Shown here one piece after another: positions 26,425 through 35,311 of a DNA stretch of 64,000 bases. The DNA lies in NCBI RefSeq assembly GCF_028993555.1, contig NZ_CP118610.1, positions 744,001-808,000 on the forward strand, read 5' to 3'. The first letter of the stretch is position 1. The number at the start of each line of letters is the position of its first letter. Below the pieces are notes generated by a model. It did not search any database, was not told the DNA's origin, and saw only the letters and a list, made by a program, of their open reading frames with translations. The position numbers were made by a program, and so were the translations under genes. Origin of the DNA: Ensifer adhaerens (GTDB lineage: Bacteria; Pseudomonadota; Alphaproteobacteria; Rhizobiales; Rhizobiaceae).

Positions 26425-29073
26425 TCAGGCCTTGAGCATCCGCTCAACGATGTCGCCGACATCGGCCGAAAGCTTCGACGCTCCGGCAATCTCCTTCAGG
26501 GCCTTGCGGGCATGACCGGCGCGCTTGTCCTCGAGCGAGCGCCAGGAGCGCATCGAGGTGAGGATTCGGGCAGCAAGCTGCGGGTTGCGCGGGTCGATAT
26601 CGAGGATCTGGCGCGCCAGGAAGCGGTAGCCCTCGCCATCGGCGCGGTTGAAACCGGTCGGGTTGGCGAAGGCGTAGGTGCCCACCAGCGAGCGCACGCG
26701 GTTCGGATTGTTGCCATTGAACAGCGGCTCGGCCATTAGCGCCTTGACGCGGTCGAGCGTCGCAGCGCCGGGGATCGTCGCCTGGACGGCGAACCACTTG
26801 TCGATGACGAGCGCGTTGTCGGCAAAGCGCTTGCGGAAGGCCGCGAGCGCTTCCGCGGTCTCTGCGGCATCCGGGAAACGGTGAGCGAGCAACGCCAGCG
26901 CATGGCTAAGGTCGGTCATGTTGTTGGCGGCGGCAAAGGCCCTGGCGGCGCGCTCAGGCCCTTCATCGCCCTGGACGAGGTAGGTGAGGGCGCTGTTGCG
27001 CAGCGCCCGCCGGCCTGCGCTCGCAGCATCCGGGCTGAACGTGCCAGACGAAACGAGGTCGTCAGCGAGCTTGAGGAAGGTGTCACGTCCGGCGGTGGCA
27101 ACGGCGGTCAGGATCTGCTGACGGGCAGCGTGGATCGCGTCCGGATCGTTGTTCGTGCCGATCTCGCGGGCGATGTCGGATTCGCTCGGCAGCGCCAGCG
27201 CCTGCGAACGGAAGGCGGGCTCCAGCGTTTCATCCGCGGCAGCGCGGACCAGGCCGTCGATGAGCGCCTCGTTGCAGACGACCGGCTTTCCGGCTCGGAC
27301 ATTCGCCGTGGCCTCGACCAGATTGGTGAGCGCGATGGCATTGAGCGCCTGCCAGCGGGCAAAGAGGTCGCTCTCATGATGCGCGATCAGCGCGAGGTCC
27401 TCGGCGCTCTGCTCGATATGCAGATTGATCGGCGCGGAGAACCCTCGGTTGAACGATGGCACCGGGCGTGACGGAATCCCGGAGAAAACGACCGTCTGCT
27501 TGCGCTCCGTGAGGTGCAGGACGTCGCCGGTCATGTCGGCGCCGGAGACCGCAGAAAGATCGGCTTCGCCGCCGCCTTCGAGCAGCAGACCCATCTTCAG
27601 CGGAATGTGCATCGCCTCCTTCGCGCCCTGTCCGGGCGTGGCCGGTACGGTCTGCTCGAGCGACAGGGTGAAGGTCTGCTTGGCGGCATCATAGGTGCCC
27701 GAAGCTGTCACGAGCGGCGTACCCGCCTGATGGTACCAGAGCGCGAACTGGCGAAGGTCGCGCCCGCTTGCCTCTTCGAAGCAGGTAACGAAATCCTCGA
27801 TCGTCACGGCCTGGCCGTCATGCCGATCGAAATAGAGATCCATGCCCTTCTTGAACAGATCGCGGCCGAGGATCGTCGCGATCATGCGGGTGACTTCCGA
27901 CCCCTTTTCGTAGACGGTCGTCGTGTAGAAGTTGTTGATTTCGCGATACTTCGTCGGGCGTACCGGATGGGCGAGGGGGCCGGCATCCTCTGGGAACTGC
28001 TCCGACTTCAGGTGCCGCACCTCGGCAATGCGCTTGACCGCGCGCGAGCGCATGTCGGCGGAGAACTCGTGGTCGCGGTAAACCGTCAGGCCTTCCTTGA
28101 GGCAGAGCTGGAACCAGTCGCGGCAGGTGATGCGGTTGCCGGTCCAGTTGTGGAAGTATTCGTGCGCGATGATCGCCTCGATATTGGCGTAGTCGGCATC
28201 GGTCGCCGTTTCCGGATCGGCAAGCACGTATTTGTCGTTGAAGATGTTGAGACCCTTGTTCTCCATCGCTCCCATGTTGAAGTCGGAGACGGCAACGATC
28301 ATGAAGATGTCGAGGTCGTATTCGCGGCCAAAGGCGTCTTCGTCCCACTTCATCGAGCGCTTGAGCGCATCCATGGCGTAGGAGGCGCGGGCTTCCTTGC
28401 CGTGTTCGACATAGATTTTCAGCGCGACCTCGCGACCGGACATCGTCGTGAAGGTGTCCTCGACGACGCCGAGATCGCCGGCGACGAGGGCGAAGAGGTA
28501 GCTCGGTTTCGGATGCGGGTCGAACCAGGCGGCGAAGTGACGGCCGTCGCCCATGTCGGCGCCGCCGAGATAGTTGCCGTTGGACAGAAGCAGCGGGGCC
28601 GATGCCTTGTCGGCGATGATGTTGACCGTGTAGACGGCAAGAACGTCAGGGCGATCGGGGAAATAGGTGATGCGGCGGAAACCTTCGGCCTCGCACTGGG
28701 TGCTGTAGATGCCGTTGGTGCGGTAAAGCCCCATCAGCTGCGTGTTCGTATCCGGTGAAAGCAGCGTGGTGATGGTGATTTCGAAAGGGACGGTTTCCGG
28801 CAGGCCGCGGATCGTCAGCGTATCGTCGGCAACGTCGTAGAGGGAGGTCGCGAGCTCTTCCTGGTCCAAGAGCAGGCCGGTCATCTTCAGCTCGTCGCCG
28901 TCAAGCAGCAGAGGCGCTGATGCGTCGACGCCTTCGCGGCGATGGAAGATCAATCGGGCTTCGACCTTGGTTTCCTTCGGGTCGAGCTCGAAGGTCAGAT
29001 CCACTCTCTCCAGAACGAAGTCGGTCGGCCGATAGTCTTCCAGATGAATGATCTGGCCAGTATTTGTCCGCAT
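26425..29073 (-). CDS. pepN: Aminopeptidase N (M1 family)
   Basis: 882 residues, close to the E. coli enzyme (870). Zinc metallopeptidase that removes N-terminal residues from peptides in the cytoplasm. The exopeptidase motif GAMEN is at about 268-272 (NMGAMENKGLNIF). The zinc site HExxH-x18-E is H304, E305, H308 and E327 (HEYFHNWTGNRITCR; KEGLTVYRD). Three C-terminal domains follow the catalytic domain as in other PepN. The ATG at 29073 (MRTNTGQIIHLEDYRPTDF) is chosen; a longer frame upstream to 29310 adds sequence without family character. Confidence 0.95.
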   Translation of the reverse strand: MRTNTGQIIHLEDYRPTDFVLERVDLTFELDPKETKVEARLIFHRREGVDASAPLLLDGDELKMTGLLLDQEELATSLYDVADDTLTIRGLPETVPFEITITTLLSPDTNTQLMGLYRTNGIYSTQCEAEGFRRITYFPDRPDVLAVYTVNIIADKASAPLLLSNGNYLGGADMGDGRHFAAWFDPHPKPSYLFALVAGDLGVVEDTFTTMSGREVALKIYVEHGKEARASYAMDALKRSMKWDEDAFGREYDLDIFMIVAVSDFNMGAMENKGLNIFNDKYVLADPETATDADYANIEAIIAHEYFHNWTGNRITCRDWFQLCLKEGLTVYRDHEFSADMRSRAVKRIAEVRHLKSEQFPEDAGPLAHPVRPTKYREINNFYTTTVYEKGSEVTRMIATILGRDLFKKGMDLYFDRHDGQAVTIEDFVTCFEEASGRDLRQFALWYHQAGTPLVTASGTYDAAKQTFTLSLEQTVPATPGQGAKEAMHIPLKMGLLLEGGGEADLSAVSGADMTGDVLHLTERKQTVVFSGIPSRPVPSFNRGFSAPINLHIEQSAEDLALIAHHESDLFARWQALNAIALTNLVEATANVRAGKPVVCNEALIDGLVRAAADETLEPAFRSQALALPSESDIAREIGTNNDPDAIHAARQQILTAVATAGRDTFLKLADDLVSSGTFSPDAASAGRRALRNSALTYLVQGDEGPERAARAFAAANNMTDLSHALALLAHRFPDAAETAEALAAFRKRFADNALVIDKWFAVQATIPGAATLDRVKALMAEPLFNGNNPNRVRSLVGTYAFANPTGFNRADGEGYRFLARQILDIDPRNPQLAARILTSMRSWRSLEDKRAGHARKALKEIAGASKLSADVGDIVERMLKA

Positions 29074-29501
29074 GGTCAGTCCCGCTTGCGCCGTTCTACT
29101 GGAGAATTTGTAGTGGGCGCCTGTGATGGTGAAAAGGCCAAGGGGCGAAAAGTCGGATAATGCCACACGATTGTGATGCCGGCGACCGCACTTTCGACAG
29201 AAAAGGCATGGCTTCCGAAGGTCTTCCCGCTCCCTTATCGGATTGACGTGTATCGAAGTGGGACTAACAAGACATGAATTGGAAAGGTTTTTTTCGAGCA
29301 AGCTAAACAAAAGCCTGACGCCGTTTTGTCGAACGGCAATCGATCAAGAAAAAACTTCAATCATCACGAAGTTTGATCCGACTTTCTTGCCGAGCGTCGT
29401 TAAGGTGACGAAATCCTTTGGCGGTTTCTCCGCCTGAAAATCTCCAAACCAGCCCTCGTGTCTGCTGATCGCCGGCGGAGGCTGTTCGAAAAGTGCCCTC
29501 A

Positions 29502-30440
29502 ATGGATGCGGAAGTCGAAAGCCCGATGAAGGGGATCCTGCTCAAGGTCCTTTCCGTCGTCATTTTCGTTTGCATGTCGACGCTGATCAAGGCGGCCGGA
29601 AACGGGATCGCCACTGGCCAGATCACCTTCTACCGCTCGGCCTTCGCCATGGTGCCGATCCTTGCCTATCTCGCCTTTCGCGGACAGTTGCGCGATGCCT
29701 TCAAGACCGAAGATTTCACCGGCCACATCGCGCGCGGCTTCGTCGGGATTCTCGCGATGAGCTTCGGCTTCTATGGTCTCGTGCACCTGCCGCTGCCCGA
29801 AGCCATCGCCATCGGCTACGCCATGCCGCTGATCGCCGTCGCCTTCGCGGCACTTTTCCTCGGGGAGACGGTGCGGCTTTATCGCTGGTCGGCGGTAGTC
29901 ATCGGCCTGGTCGGCGTGATGATCATCACCTGGCCGCGGCTGACCCTTTTCCGTGAGGGCGGGTTCGGTTCACTGGAGGCCTTGGGCGCCGCGGCGGTGC
30001 TGGTTTCGGCGGCGCTTGGCGCGGTGGCCATGGTCTTGGTGCGAAAACTCGTCAAGAATGAACGCACCCATACGATCGTGCTCTATTTCTCGCTGTCGGC
30101 CTCGGTCTTCTCGCTGGCGACGCTGCCCTTCGGCTGGCCGTCAATCTCACGCGAATCCTTTTTGCTTCTGATGGTCGCCGGCTTCTGCGGCGGTGTTGCA
30201 CAGATCCTTTTGACCGAAAGCTATCGCCATGCCGACATGTCGACGATCGCACCGTTCGAATATACGTCGATCGTGCTCGGCCTGATCATCGGCTACTTCC
30301 TGTTCGACGACATCCCGACGGCGACCATGCTGGCCGGCACCGCAATCGTCGTCGGGGCCGGCATCTTCATCATCTTCCGCGAACACCGTCTCGGCCTCGA
30401 GCGCCGGGGCGCCCGCAAGCACGTGACGCCGCAGGGCTGA
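29502..30440 (+). CDS. EamA/DMT-family exporter
   Basis: 312 residues, ten predicted membrane helices in two EamA repeats (about 10-150 and 160-295). Typical phrases: ITFYRSAFAMVPILAYLAF, LPLPEAIAIGYAMPLIAVAF and FEYTSIVLGLIIGYFLFDD. Drug/metabolite transporters of this kind usually export small metabolites or amino acids; the substrate cannot be told. ATG 29502 is chosen; GTG 29493 and ATG 29526 are in-frame alternatives. It is divergent from pepN with about 430 bases between the starts, in which I see no further gene. Confidence 0.85.
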   Translation: MDAEVESPMKGILLKVLSVVIFVCMSTLIKAAGNGIATGQITFYRSAFAMVPILAYLAFRGQLRDAFKTEDFTGHIARGFVGILAMSFGFYGLVHLPLPEAIAIGYAMPLIAVAFAALFLGETVRLYRWSAVVIGLVGVMIITWPRLTLFREGGFGSLEALGAAAVLVSAALGAVAMVLVRKLVKNERTHTIVLYFSLSASVFSLATLPFGWPSISRESFLLLMVAGFCGGVAQILLTESYRHADMSTIAPFEYTSIVLGLIIGYFLFDDIPTATMLAGTAIVVGAGIFIIFREHRLGLERRGARKHVTPQG

Positions 30441-30480
30441 GCACGAGGCGCGCGTTCGTCCCCTTCTTCCATCGGTGGCT

Positions 30481-31770
30481 CTATGAGCGCTTTTCCCAGG
30501 CCGGAACCGTGTCGTCGTCGATCAGCGGTTCGTGCGCCAAATGCTGGGCGACGGGGCTCGTCACGTCGGGGCCGGGTGTCGGCATGACGCTCGTCGCCTG
30601 GAAGTCGGTCTTGGCAACCAGGCCCTTGTGCTGCTCGCGCTGCAGGATGCGCCAGGCGGCATAGCCGCCATAAAGGGCGAAATAGACGGCAAGAACGAGG
30701 AATAGTGCCGACGGGCCGAAGCGATCCATGACCGGGCCGACCATCAGCGGGCCGGAGATCGTGCCGAGCCCGTAGGTGATCATCAGGCCGGAAGACGTCT
30801 CGACATACTCGTTGGGTTTGGCGAGATCGTTTGCATGCGCGACATTGAGCGCATAGATCGGAAACAGCACCGAGCCGATGAAGGCGGCGATCACGTAGAG
30901 CACCGCCGGTGAACTGCCGATTGCGGCCGACATCACCAGGCAGGAGGCGACGCCGACAATGCCGCAACCGACCATGACGATGCGCCGGTCGATCTTGTCG
31001 GAGAGGCGGCCGATCGGGATCTGCGAGATAGCGCTACCGGTCAGGAGCGAGGCGAGCAGGGTCGCGCCTTCGGCAGTGGAAAGACCGATCTTCTGGGTGA
31101 AGACGCCACCGAGATTGAGCCATGCGCCGGAGAGCGCGCCTGCGAGAAAGCCACCGACGACGGCGACCGGCGAGCGGCGGAAAAGGGCGGGGATGTCGAA
31201 TTTCGCCTGTGCCGGCGGGGCCGGCATGGGTGAGGACGAAAGTGCCGTCGGCAGCAGCGCCAGCGAGAACAGCACGCTGCAGAGCATGAAAAGCGACGTA
31301 TTGGTTGGGTCGCCGAGCGGCACCATGTACTGCCCGCCGATAGTGCCGACCATCGTCGTTATCAGATAGAGCGAAAACAGGAGGCCGCGGTTTTCGTTGG
31401 TGACGCGCTCGTTCAGCCAGCTCTCGATGACGAGATAGCTGCCGGAGATGGCGAAGCCGGCGATGGCGCGAAAGGCGATCCAGGCGCGCCAGTCGACGAT
31501 GAGGCCGCAGAGCAGGATCGCGATCGATAGAAGCGTGATCAGCGCCGTGAAGACGCGCACATGGCCGACGCGCAATACGAACTTGGGCGTGACGACACAG
31601 GAAAGCGTAAAGCCGACCGTGTAACCGGTGGCGATGACCGAGACCGTCAGCGTCGACCAGTTTTCGGCGACGGAGCGCACCGGGATGACATAGCTCTGAA
31701 GGCCGAAGGCGACCATCATGAGCAGGGTCGATACCATCAGGCTGAAGACGGAAGCGAGGCTGGCCAGCAT
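30481..31770 (-). CDS. MFS transporter (YcaD-like)
   Basis: 429 residues, twelve predicted membrane helices. Family phrases include VTPKFVLRVGHVRVFTA, FAISGSYLVIESWLNERVT, GRLSDKIDRRIVM (loop between helices 8 and 9) and YALNVAHANDL. These resemble YcaD-type major facilitator proteins. The C-terminal tail of about 60 residues is hydrophilic. ATG 31770 (LASLASVFSLMVSTLLMM) is chosen because the preceding 33 residues in the longer frame are hydrophilic and not family-like. It converges with the DMT exporter, 40 bases apart. Substrate unknown. Confidence 0.87.
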   Translation of the reverse strand: MLASLASVFSLMVSTLLMMVAFGLQSYVIPVRSVAENWSTLTVSVIATGYTVGFTLSCVVTPKFVLRVGHVRVFTALITLLSIAILLCGLIVDWRAWIAFRAIAGFAISGSYLVIESWLNERVTNENRGLLFSLYLITTMVGTIGGQYMVPLGDPTNTSLFMLCSVLFSLALLPTALSSSPMPAPPAQAKFDIPALFRRSPVAVVGGFLAGALSGAWLNLGGVFTQKIGLSTAEGATLLASLLTGSAISQIPIGRLSDKIDRRIVMVGCGIVGVASCLVMSAAIGSSPAVLYVIAAFIGSVLFPIYALNVAHANDLAKPNEYVETSSGLMITYGLGTISGPLMVGPVMDRFGPSALFLVLAVYFALYGGYAAWRILQREQHKGLVAKTDFQATSVMPTPGPDVTSPVAQHLAHEPLIDDDTVPAWEKRS

Positions 31771-31968
31771 CGGCGCTCCTGAAAAACGCAACACGCTCTC
31801 ATCAAGCCTGATGAGAGGCAGGGTATGGGGAGCGAGGACGGTCTGGCAGGGGCCGGATGAGCCTGACACTCCTGGGTCGGGACGAGTGTGGCTCTATCCA
31901 GTTTTTCAGGCGCTGTCGATTGCGACAGGCGATGGCAAAAAGGCGGTGAGCTTCTTTGCCGGCAGTGA

Positions 31969-32124
31969 TCAGTTCGGCAGCAGCGGGCTCACGGCCACGC
32001 GGTGGGCGCGGCGTGCGTCCTTCTTGGTGCTAAGGGCAGTGTATTCGCGCGAGGCGCGCACCGCCGTGCCGATGTCGGAGATCGAATCGAACAGGACCTT
32101 GAGGCTTACGATGGGCTTGGTCAT
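31969..32124 (-). CDS. Small ORF, 51 residues
   Basis: Reads MTKPIVSLKVLFDSISDIGT, then AVRASREYTALSTKKDARRAHR and ends VAVSPLLPN. AAGGAACG lies about 9 bases before the ATG at 32124. Codon use is typical of the genome. The block SDIGTAVRASREY resembles short conserved proteins of Rhizobiaceae, but no family name can be given. It sits 79 bases downstream of a second small ORF on the same strand, so the two may be one transcript. Confidence 0.5.
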   Translation of the reverse strand: MTKPIVSLKVLFDSISDIGTAVRASREYTALSTKKDARRAHRVAVSPLLPN

Positions 32125-32203
32125 GGTTTCGTTCCTTGTCTCGTCGTCGGGTCGTAAAAACGATGCGGCACGCGATACGCTGGCGTCGCGTATCGCGTGG
32201 GGA

Positions 32204-32380
32204 TCAGCGCTGAATGAAATCGGCAAAAATCTGCGCCGGACGGGTGGTCCGGGCAAGGCCGATCGCGGTCATCTGCTCGTTGGCTGCCGTGCCGAAACGG
32301 TTGAACGGCGTCCGTTGAGCAGCGCCGGTGTGACGGAGCGTCTCAAAGCTGCTGTGGATCGGACGAAAGCGGGCAGTCAT
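32204..32380 (-). CDS. Small ORF, 58 residues
   Basis: Reads MTARFRPIHSSFETLRHTGA and continues with FNRFGTAANEQMTAIGLART and AQIFADFIQR. AAGGAA precedes the ATG at 32380. It is basic with no membrane segment. With the neighbouring 51-residue ORF it forms a possible pair between the MFS gene and the uracil-DNA glycosylase-like gene. Function unknown. Confidence 0.5.
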   Translation of the reverse strand: MTARFRPIHSSFETLRHTGAAQRTPFNRFGTAANEQMTAIGLARTTRPAQIFADFIQR

Positions 32381-32557
32381 GGTTCAATTCCTTATTCCAT
32401 TCCTCCCGTGTCAGCATATTGCGCTGCAACATTTCATTTTGCAATGCGTCATAATGCGCCGCTGATATGCGCAAACCGCATGGCTTTCTTCATTCTTTGT
32501 TCATAAAGCGGGCAGGCGAGGTTGGCGCCGCATGGGCGCACCGCTCTTCGGCGAGAA

Positions 32558-33445
32558 TCAGCCTTGGATCCGGGCCTTGAAGGCAAGCAGGTCCTGCCAG
32601 GCGAAGCGCTTGTTGACCGGTGCCGTCACCAGGTCCTGCGGATGTAGCGTCGCAAGAGTCGGCACCGTGATGCCGCCGATCGCAAGCTCGCGCCATTCGC
32701 CGCGAAGCTGATGGATCGTGTCGCTGCCGCCGAAAAAGAACCGGGCGGTGAAATTGCCGAGCAGGAGCAGATGCTTGGGCTCGGCAAGGGCGATTTGTCG
32801 TTCGATGAAGGGACGGCAGATGTCGGCTTCGCGCGCCGTCGGCACGCGGTTGCCCGGCGGGCGCCAGGGTACGACGTTGCTCAGCAGTACGCTTTCCCGC
32901 GTCAGGCCGATGCCGGCGATCATGCGGGTCAGCATCTCGCCAAGCCGGCCTGCGAATGGCTGGCCGTCGCGATCGTCGTCGGCATAGGGCATCGGGCCCA
33001 CGATCATGATGCCACTTGCCGGGTCGCCCTCGGCAAAAACGAGGTTGCGGGCGCTGTTCCTCAGATTGCAGCCGGCAAAGCCTTCCATCGCAACCCTGAG
33101 CTCGGCGAGCGATCGGGCTGATTCGGCGGCAAAGCGCGCCTCTTCGATGGCCTGCGCGTCGGGAATGGCGACGGCAGGGGCGCTCGCAGCCGGAGCGGTT
33201 GCGCGGGAGGGGGCAGAGGCCGGGGCTGTTGCTGCTGCCTGGCGCGCCGGCGCTTGCGAAGCCGGCGCCTCTGCACGGTTGTTGGCCGTCTGCGCGCGTG
33301 CATTACCGCGCGCCGCCTTCATTGCCTCGAACTCGGCGAAGCGGTCGACCGGCTCCTCTTCCAGCAGCCATTCGACGCCCGCATCAGCATGGAAGGCGAG
33401 GAGGGCGGCAAGCTGCGCCGGAGAGAGGTCGTGGGCGGAAATCAT
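32558..33445 (-). CDS. Uracil-DNA glycosylase family 4-like protein
   Basis: 295 residues. The N-terminal third (about 1-100) is a variable Ala/Pro-rich linker. The glycosylase domain (about 105-290) shows FAGCNLRNSARNLVFAEGDP, DDRDGQPFAGRLGEML, VVPWRPPGNRVPT, AEPKHLLLLGNFTARFFFGG and the C-terminal TLHPQDL with the catalytic-site His. Family 4 enzymes excise uracil from DNA. Two deviations are visible: the usual CxxC iron-sulfur pair is reduced to single cysteines, and the usual GEAPGxxED loop reads GPMPYADDD. The latter may change activity. ATG 33445 gives a start at the conserved MISAHDLSPAQLAALLAF. Confidence 0.8.
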   Translation of the reverse strand: MISAHDLSPAQLAALLAFHADAGVEWLLEEEPVDRFAEFEAMKAARGNARAQTANNRAEAPASQAPARQAAATAPASAPSRATAPAASAPAVAIPDAQAIEEARFAAESARSLAELRVAMEGFAGCNLRNSARNLVFAEGDPASGIMIVGPMPYADDDRDGQPFAGRLGEMLTRMIAGIGLTRESVLLSNVVPWRPPGNRVPTAREADICRPFIERQIALAEPKHLLLLGNFTARFFFGGSDTIHQLRGEWRELAIGGITVPTLATLHPQDLVTAPVNKRFAWQDLLAFKARIQG

Positions 33446-33553
33446 GGCCGCCAACCTAACCCATAAGCCGCCGAACCGGAACACGTTTTCCGGCCTGCCG
33501 CTTCCCTATCCAAGGTCATCGCCTGTCTTTCCTGCCCTTGGGGTGCCGTCAGA

Positions 33554-34852
33554 TCAGGCTGCGTTCGCCGTCCAGTGGGCGATGTCGTCGTGCTCGCCGA
33601 TCAGCGCCAGGCCATGGGCGATCGACAACAGCTCGCCGCCGCTCTCGATGCGGCTTGAATCGAAACGGCGTTCGAAGATCGAGCGCACCGCCGGGACGAA
33701 GGACGTGCCGCCAGTGAGGAAGACCTTGTCGATCGTCTCTGGCCGCGTCGCGGTCGACTGCAGTACATCGTCGAGTGCGCCTTCGATGCGCGCGATCTCT
33801 GGTGCAATCCAGCCTTCGAAGTCACTGCGGCGAACGGTGCGGCGCGACATTTCGCCGAGTGGGGCGAAGTAGAATTCGGTCTCGTCTTCCTTCGACAGTT
33901 GCATCTTCGTTGCCGAGATCGCGTTATAGAGCGGATAGCCCTCATCATGCTCGATCAGGTCAACGAACGCCTCGAGCTTTTCCGGCTCCAGGCTCTGGCG
34001 CACGAGCTTTTTCAGATCGGTGAAATCTTTCAACGTCTTGAAGATGGAAAGCTGATTCCAGCGGCCAAAATTCGCATAGTAATTCGATGGTACTTCAAGC
34101 AGCTTGTCGAAGCTCTTGAACAGACTCCCCTTTCCAATCAGCGGCGAGACGACGTTGTCGATGATGCGGAAGTCGAAATGGTCGCCGGCAATGCCGACGC
34201 CCGAGTGGCCGATCGGGGTTGCGGTCAACCGCCCTGCCTTGGTCTCGAAGCGGATCAGCGAATAGTCGGTGGTGCCGCCGCCGAAGTCGGCGACGAGCAC
34301 GGTGGCATCCTGCTTCAGGTTTTGCGCGAAGTAGAAGGCGGCTGCCACGGGCTCGTAGACATAGTGCACTTCCGGAAAGCCGAATTCGGAGAGTGCGGCG
34401 CCGTAGCGCTCAAGCGCCAGCGCCGGATCGGGGCTGGAGCCGGCGAAGTGAACCGGCCGGCCGACGACGATGCGGCTGTACTGGTCTGTCCAGCCGTCGC
34501 CGGCATAATCGCGCAGCTTCGTCAGGAACACCCGCATCAGATCCTCGAAGCTGTGGCGTTTGGCGAAGACCTGCGTGCCCTGGAAGAGGGGGCTTGCGGC
34601 AAAGGTCTTGATCGACTGCAGGAAACGACAGTCGCCCGGATTGTCGATGAAGGCGCGGATCGCGGCCTGGCCCGCCTCGACCTTCAGCGCCTGGGCGCCG
34701 AGATGGGCGTCCTTCATGAAGGAGAGGGCCGTCCGCATGGCATCGGTCGAGCCGGCGAGGCTGTCGAACCGCATCGAATGGGTGGTGTCGCCGGCCGCGA
34801 CCGCCAGAACCGAGTTGGTCGTACCGAAATCAAAGCCCAGTGCCTTGGCCAT
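33554..34852 (-). CDS. Hsp70-family protein, YegD-like
   Basis: 432 residues: an actin-type ATPase fold without the substrate-binding domain of DnaK (about 640 residues). Phosphate motifs are DFGTTNS (8-14) and DFGGGTTDYS (189-198), with TGGTSFVPAVRSIFERRF as the adenosine motif near residue 380. The stretch VEVHYVYEPVAAAFYFA-like (PEVHYVYEPVAAAFYFAQ) is typical of YegD/Hsp70-like proteins. Its client or role is unknown. It is convergent with nothing and stands alone; the preceding 459 bases to etfD are non-coding. Confidence 0.87.
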   Translation of the reverse strand: MAKALGFDFGTTNSVLAVAAGDTTHSMRFDSLAGSTDAMRTALSFMKDAHLGAQALKVEAGQAAIRAFIDNPGDCRFLQSIKTFAASPLFQGTQVFAKRHSFEDLMRVFLTKLRDYAGDGWTDQYSRIVVGRPVHFAGSSPDPALALERYGAALSEFGFPEVHYVYEPVAAAFYFAQNLKQDATVLVADFGGGTTDYSLIRFETKAGRLTATPIGHSGVGIAGDHFDFRIIDNVVSPLIGKGSLFKSFDKLLEVPSNYYANFGRWNQLSIFKTLKDFTDLKKLVRQSLEPEKLEAFVDLIEHDEGYPLYNAISATKMQLSKEDETEFYFAPLGEMSRRTVRRSDFEGWIAPEIARIEGALDDVLQSTATRPETIDKVFLTGGTSFVPAVRSIFERRFDSSRIESGGELLSIAHGLALIGEHDDIAHWTANAA

Positions 34853-35311
34853 GGGGTGTCTCTCCTTGCGTCTGGCGTCGCTTCGCCGACCGGTGTGAGG
34901 CCGGTGGCGCGCAACGCAACTTGAATTCTGTAGGGCCGCCTCCGCGTGTGCAGGCAGCCGAGTCCACGACCGACAAAAGACACGCTGCTCCGGCGCCTGA
35001 GGGCGCCTTGTCGAGTGCCGATTGCGAATGGGATGTGCCAGCGCCTACCACCGGAAGGGCGGCGGCCTCGTCGCACGGCTCTTCGGCAAAAGCAAGGCCA
35101 GTTGGTCAATAGCGTCCGTACGCGACAAAATGATGTATTTACGTTTACGTACACGTCATATAAATAATTGCCCTAAACTCATGACCTCATGCGCAAAAGC
35201 GGGCATCGTCTGTCGCATCCCGGCTCGACAAGCCAAACTGCATTTGCCATGACGGGATGATATGTCCTGGGAACTGAGCCGGCAGAAGACCGGTGAGACT
35301 GGAGAGGCGGA
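34853..35311. other. Intergenic region between Hsp70-like gene and ETF-QO
   Basis: 459 bases shared by two divergent genes. Its right part holds an ACGT-rich operator-like sequence (35138-35159). Frames crossing it (e.g. 34840-35112) are of shadow type. No RNA gene was recognised. Confidence 0.4.
35138..35159. promoter_or_regulatory. ACGT-rich operator-like site (LiuR/MerR-like)
   Basis: Sequence TTTACGTTTACG followed by TACACGTCAT. It contains ACGT half-sites in near-palindromic order, about 153 bases before the ETF-QO start. Two further places in the window (50453-50475 minus orientation and 53571-53586 minus orientation) carry close relatives. MerR-type LiuR regulators of acyl-CoA breakdown are known to use ACGT-containing palindromes and to control ETF genes; that link is an inference here. 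Confidence 0.45.

Noticed and set aside
34840..35167. Plus-strand frames between the Hsp70-like gene and etfD
   Set aside because: They overlap a promoter region, lack ribosome sites and change identity in each frame.
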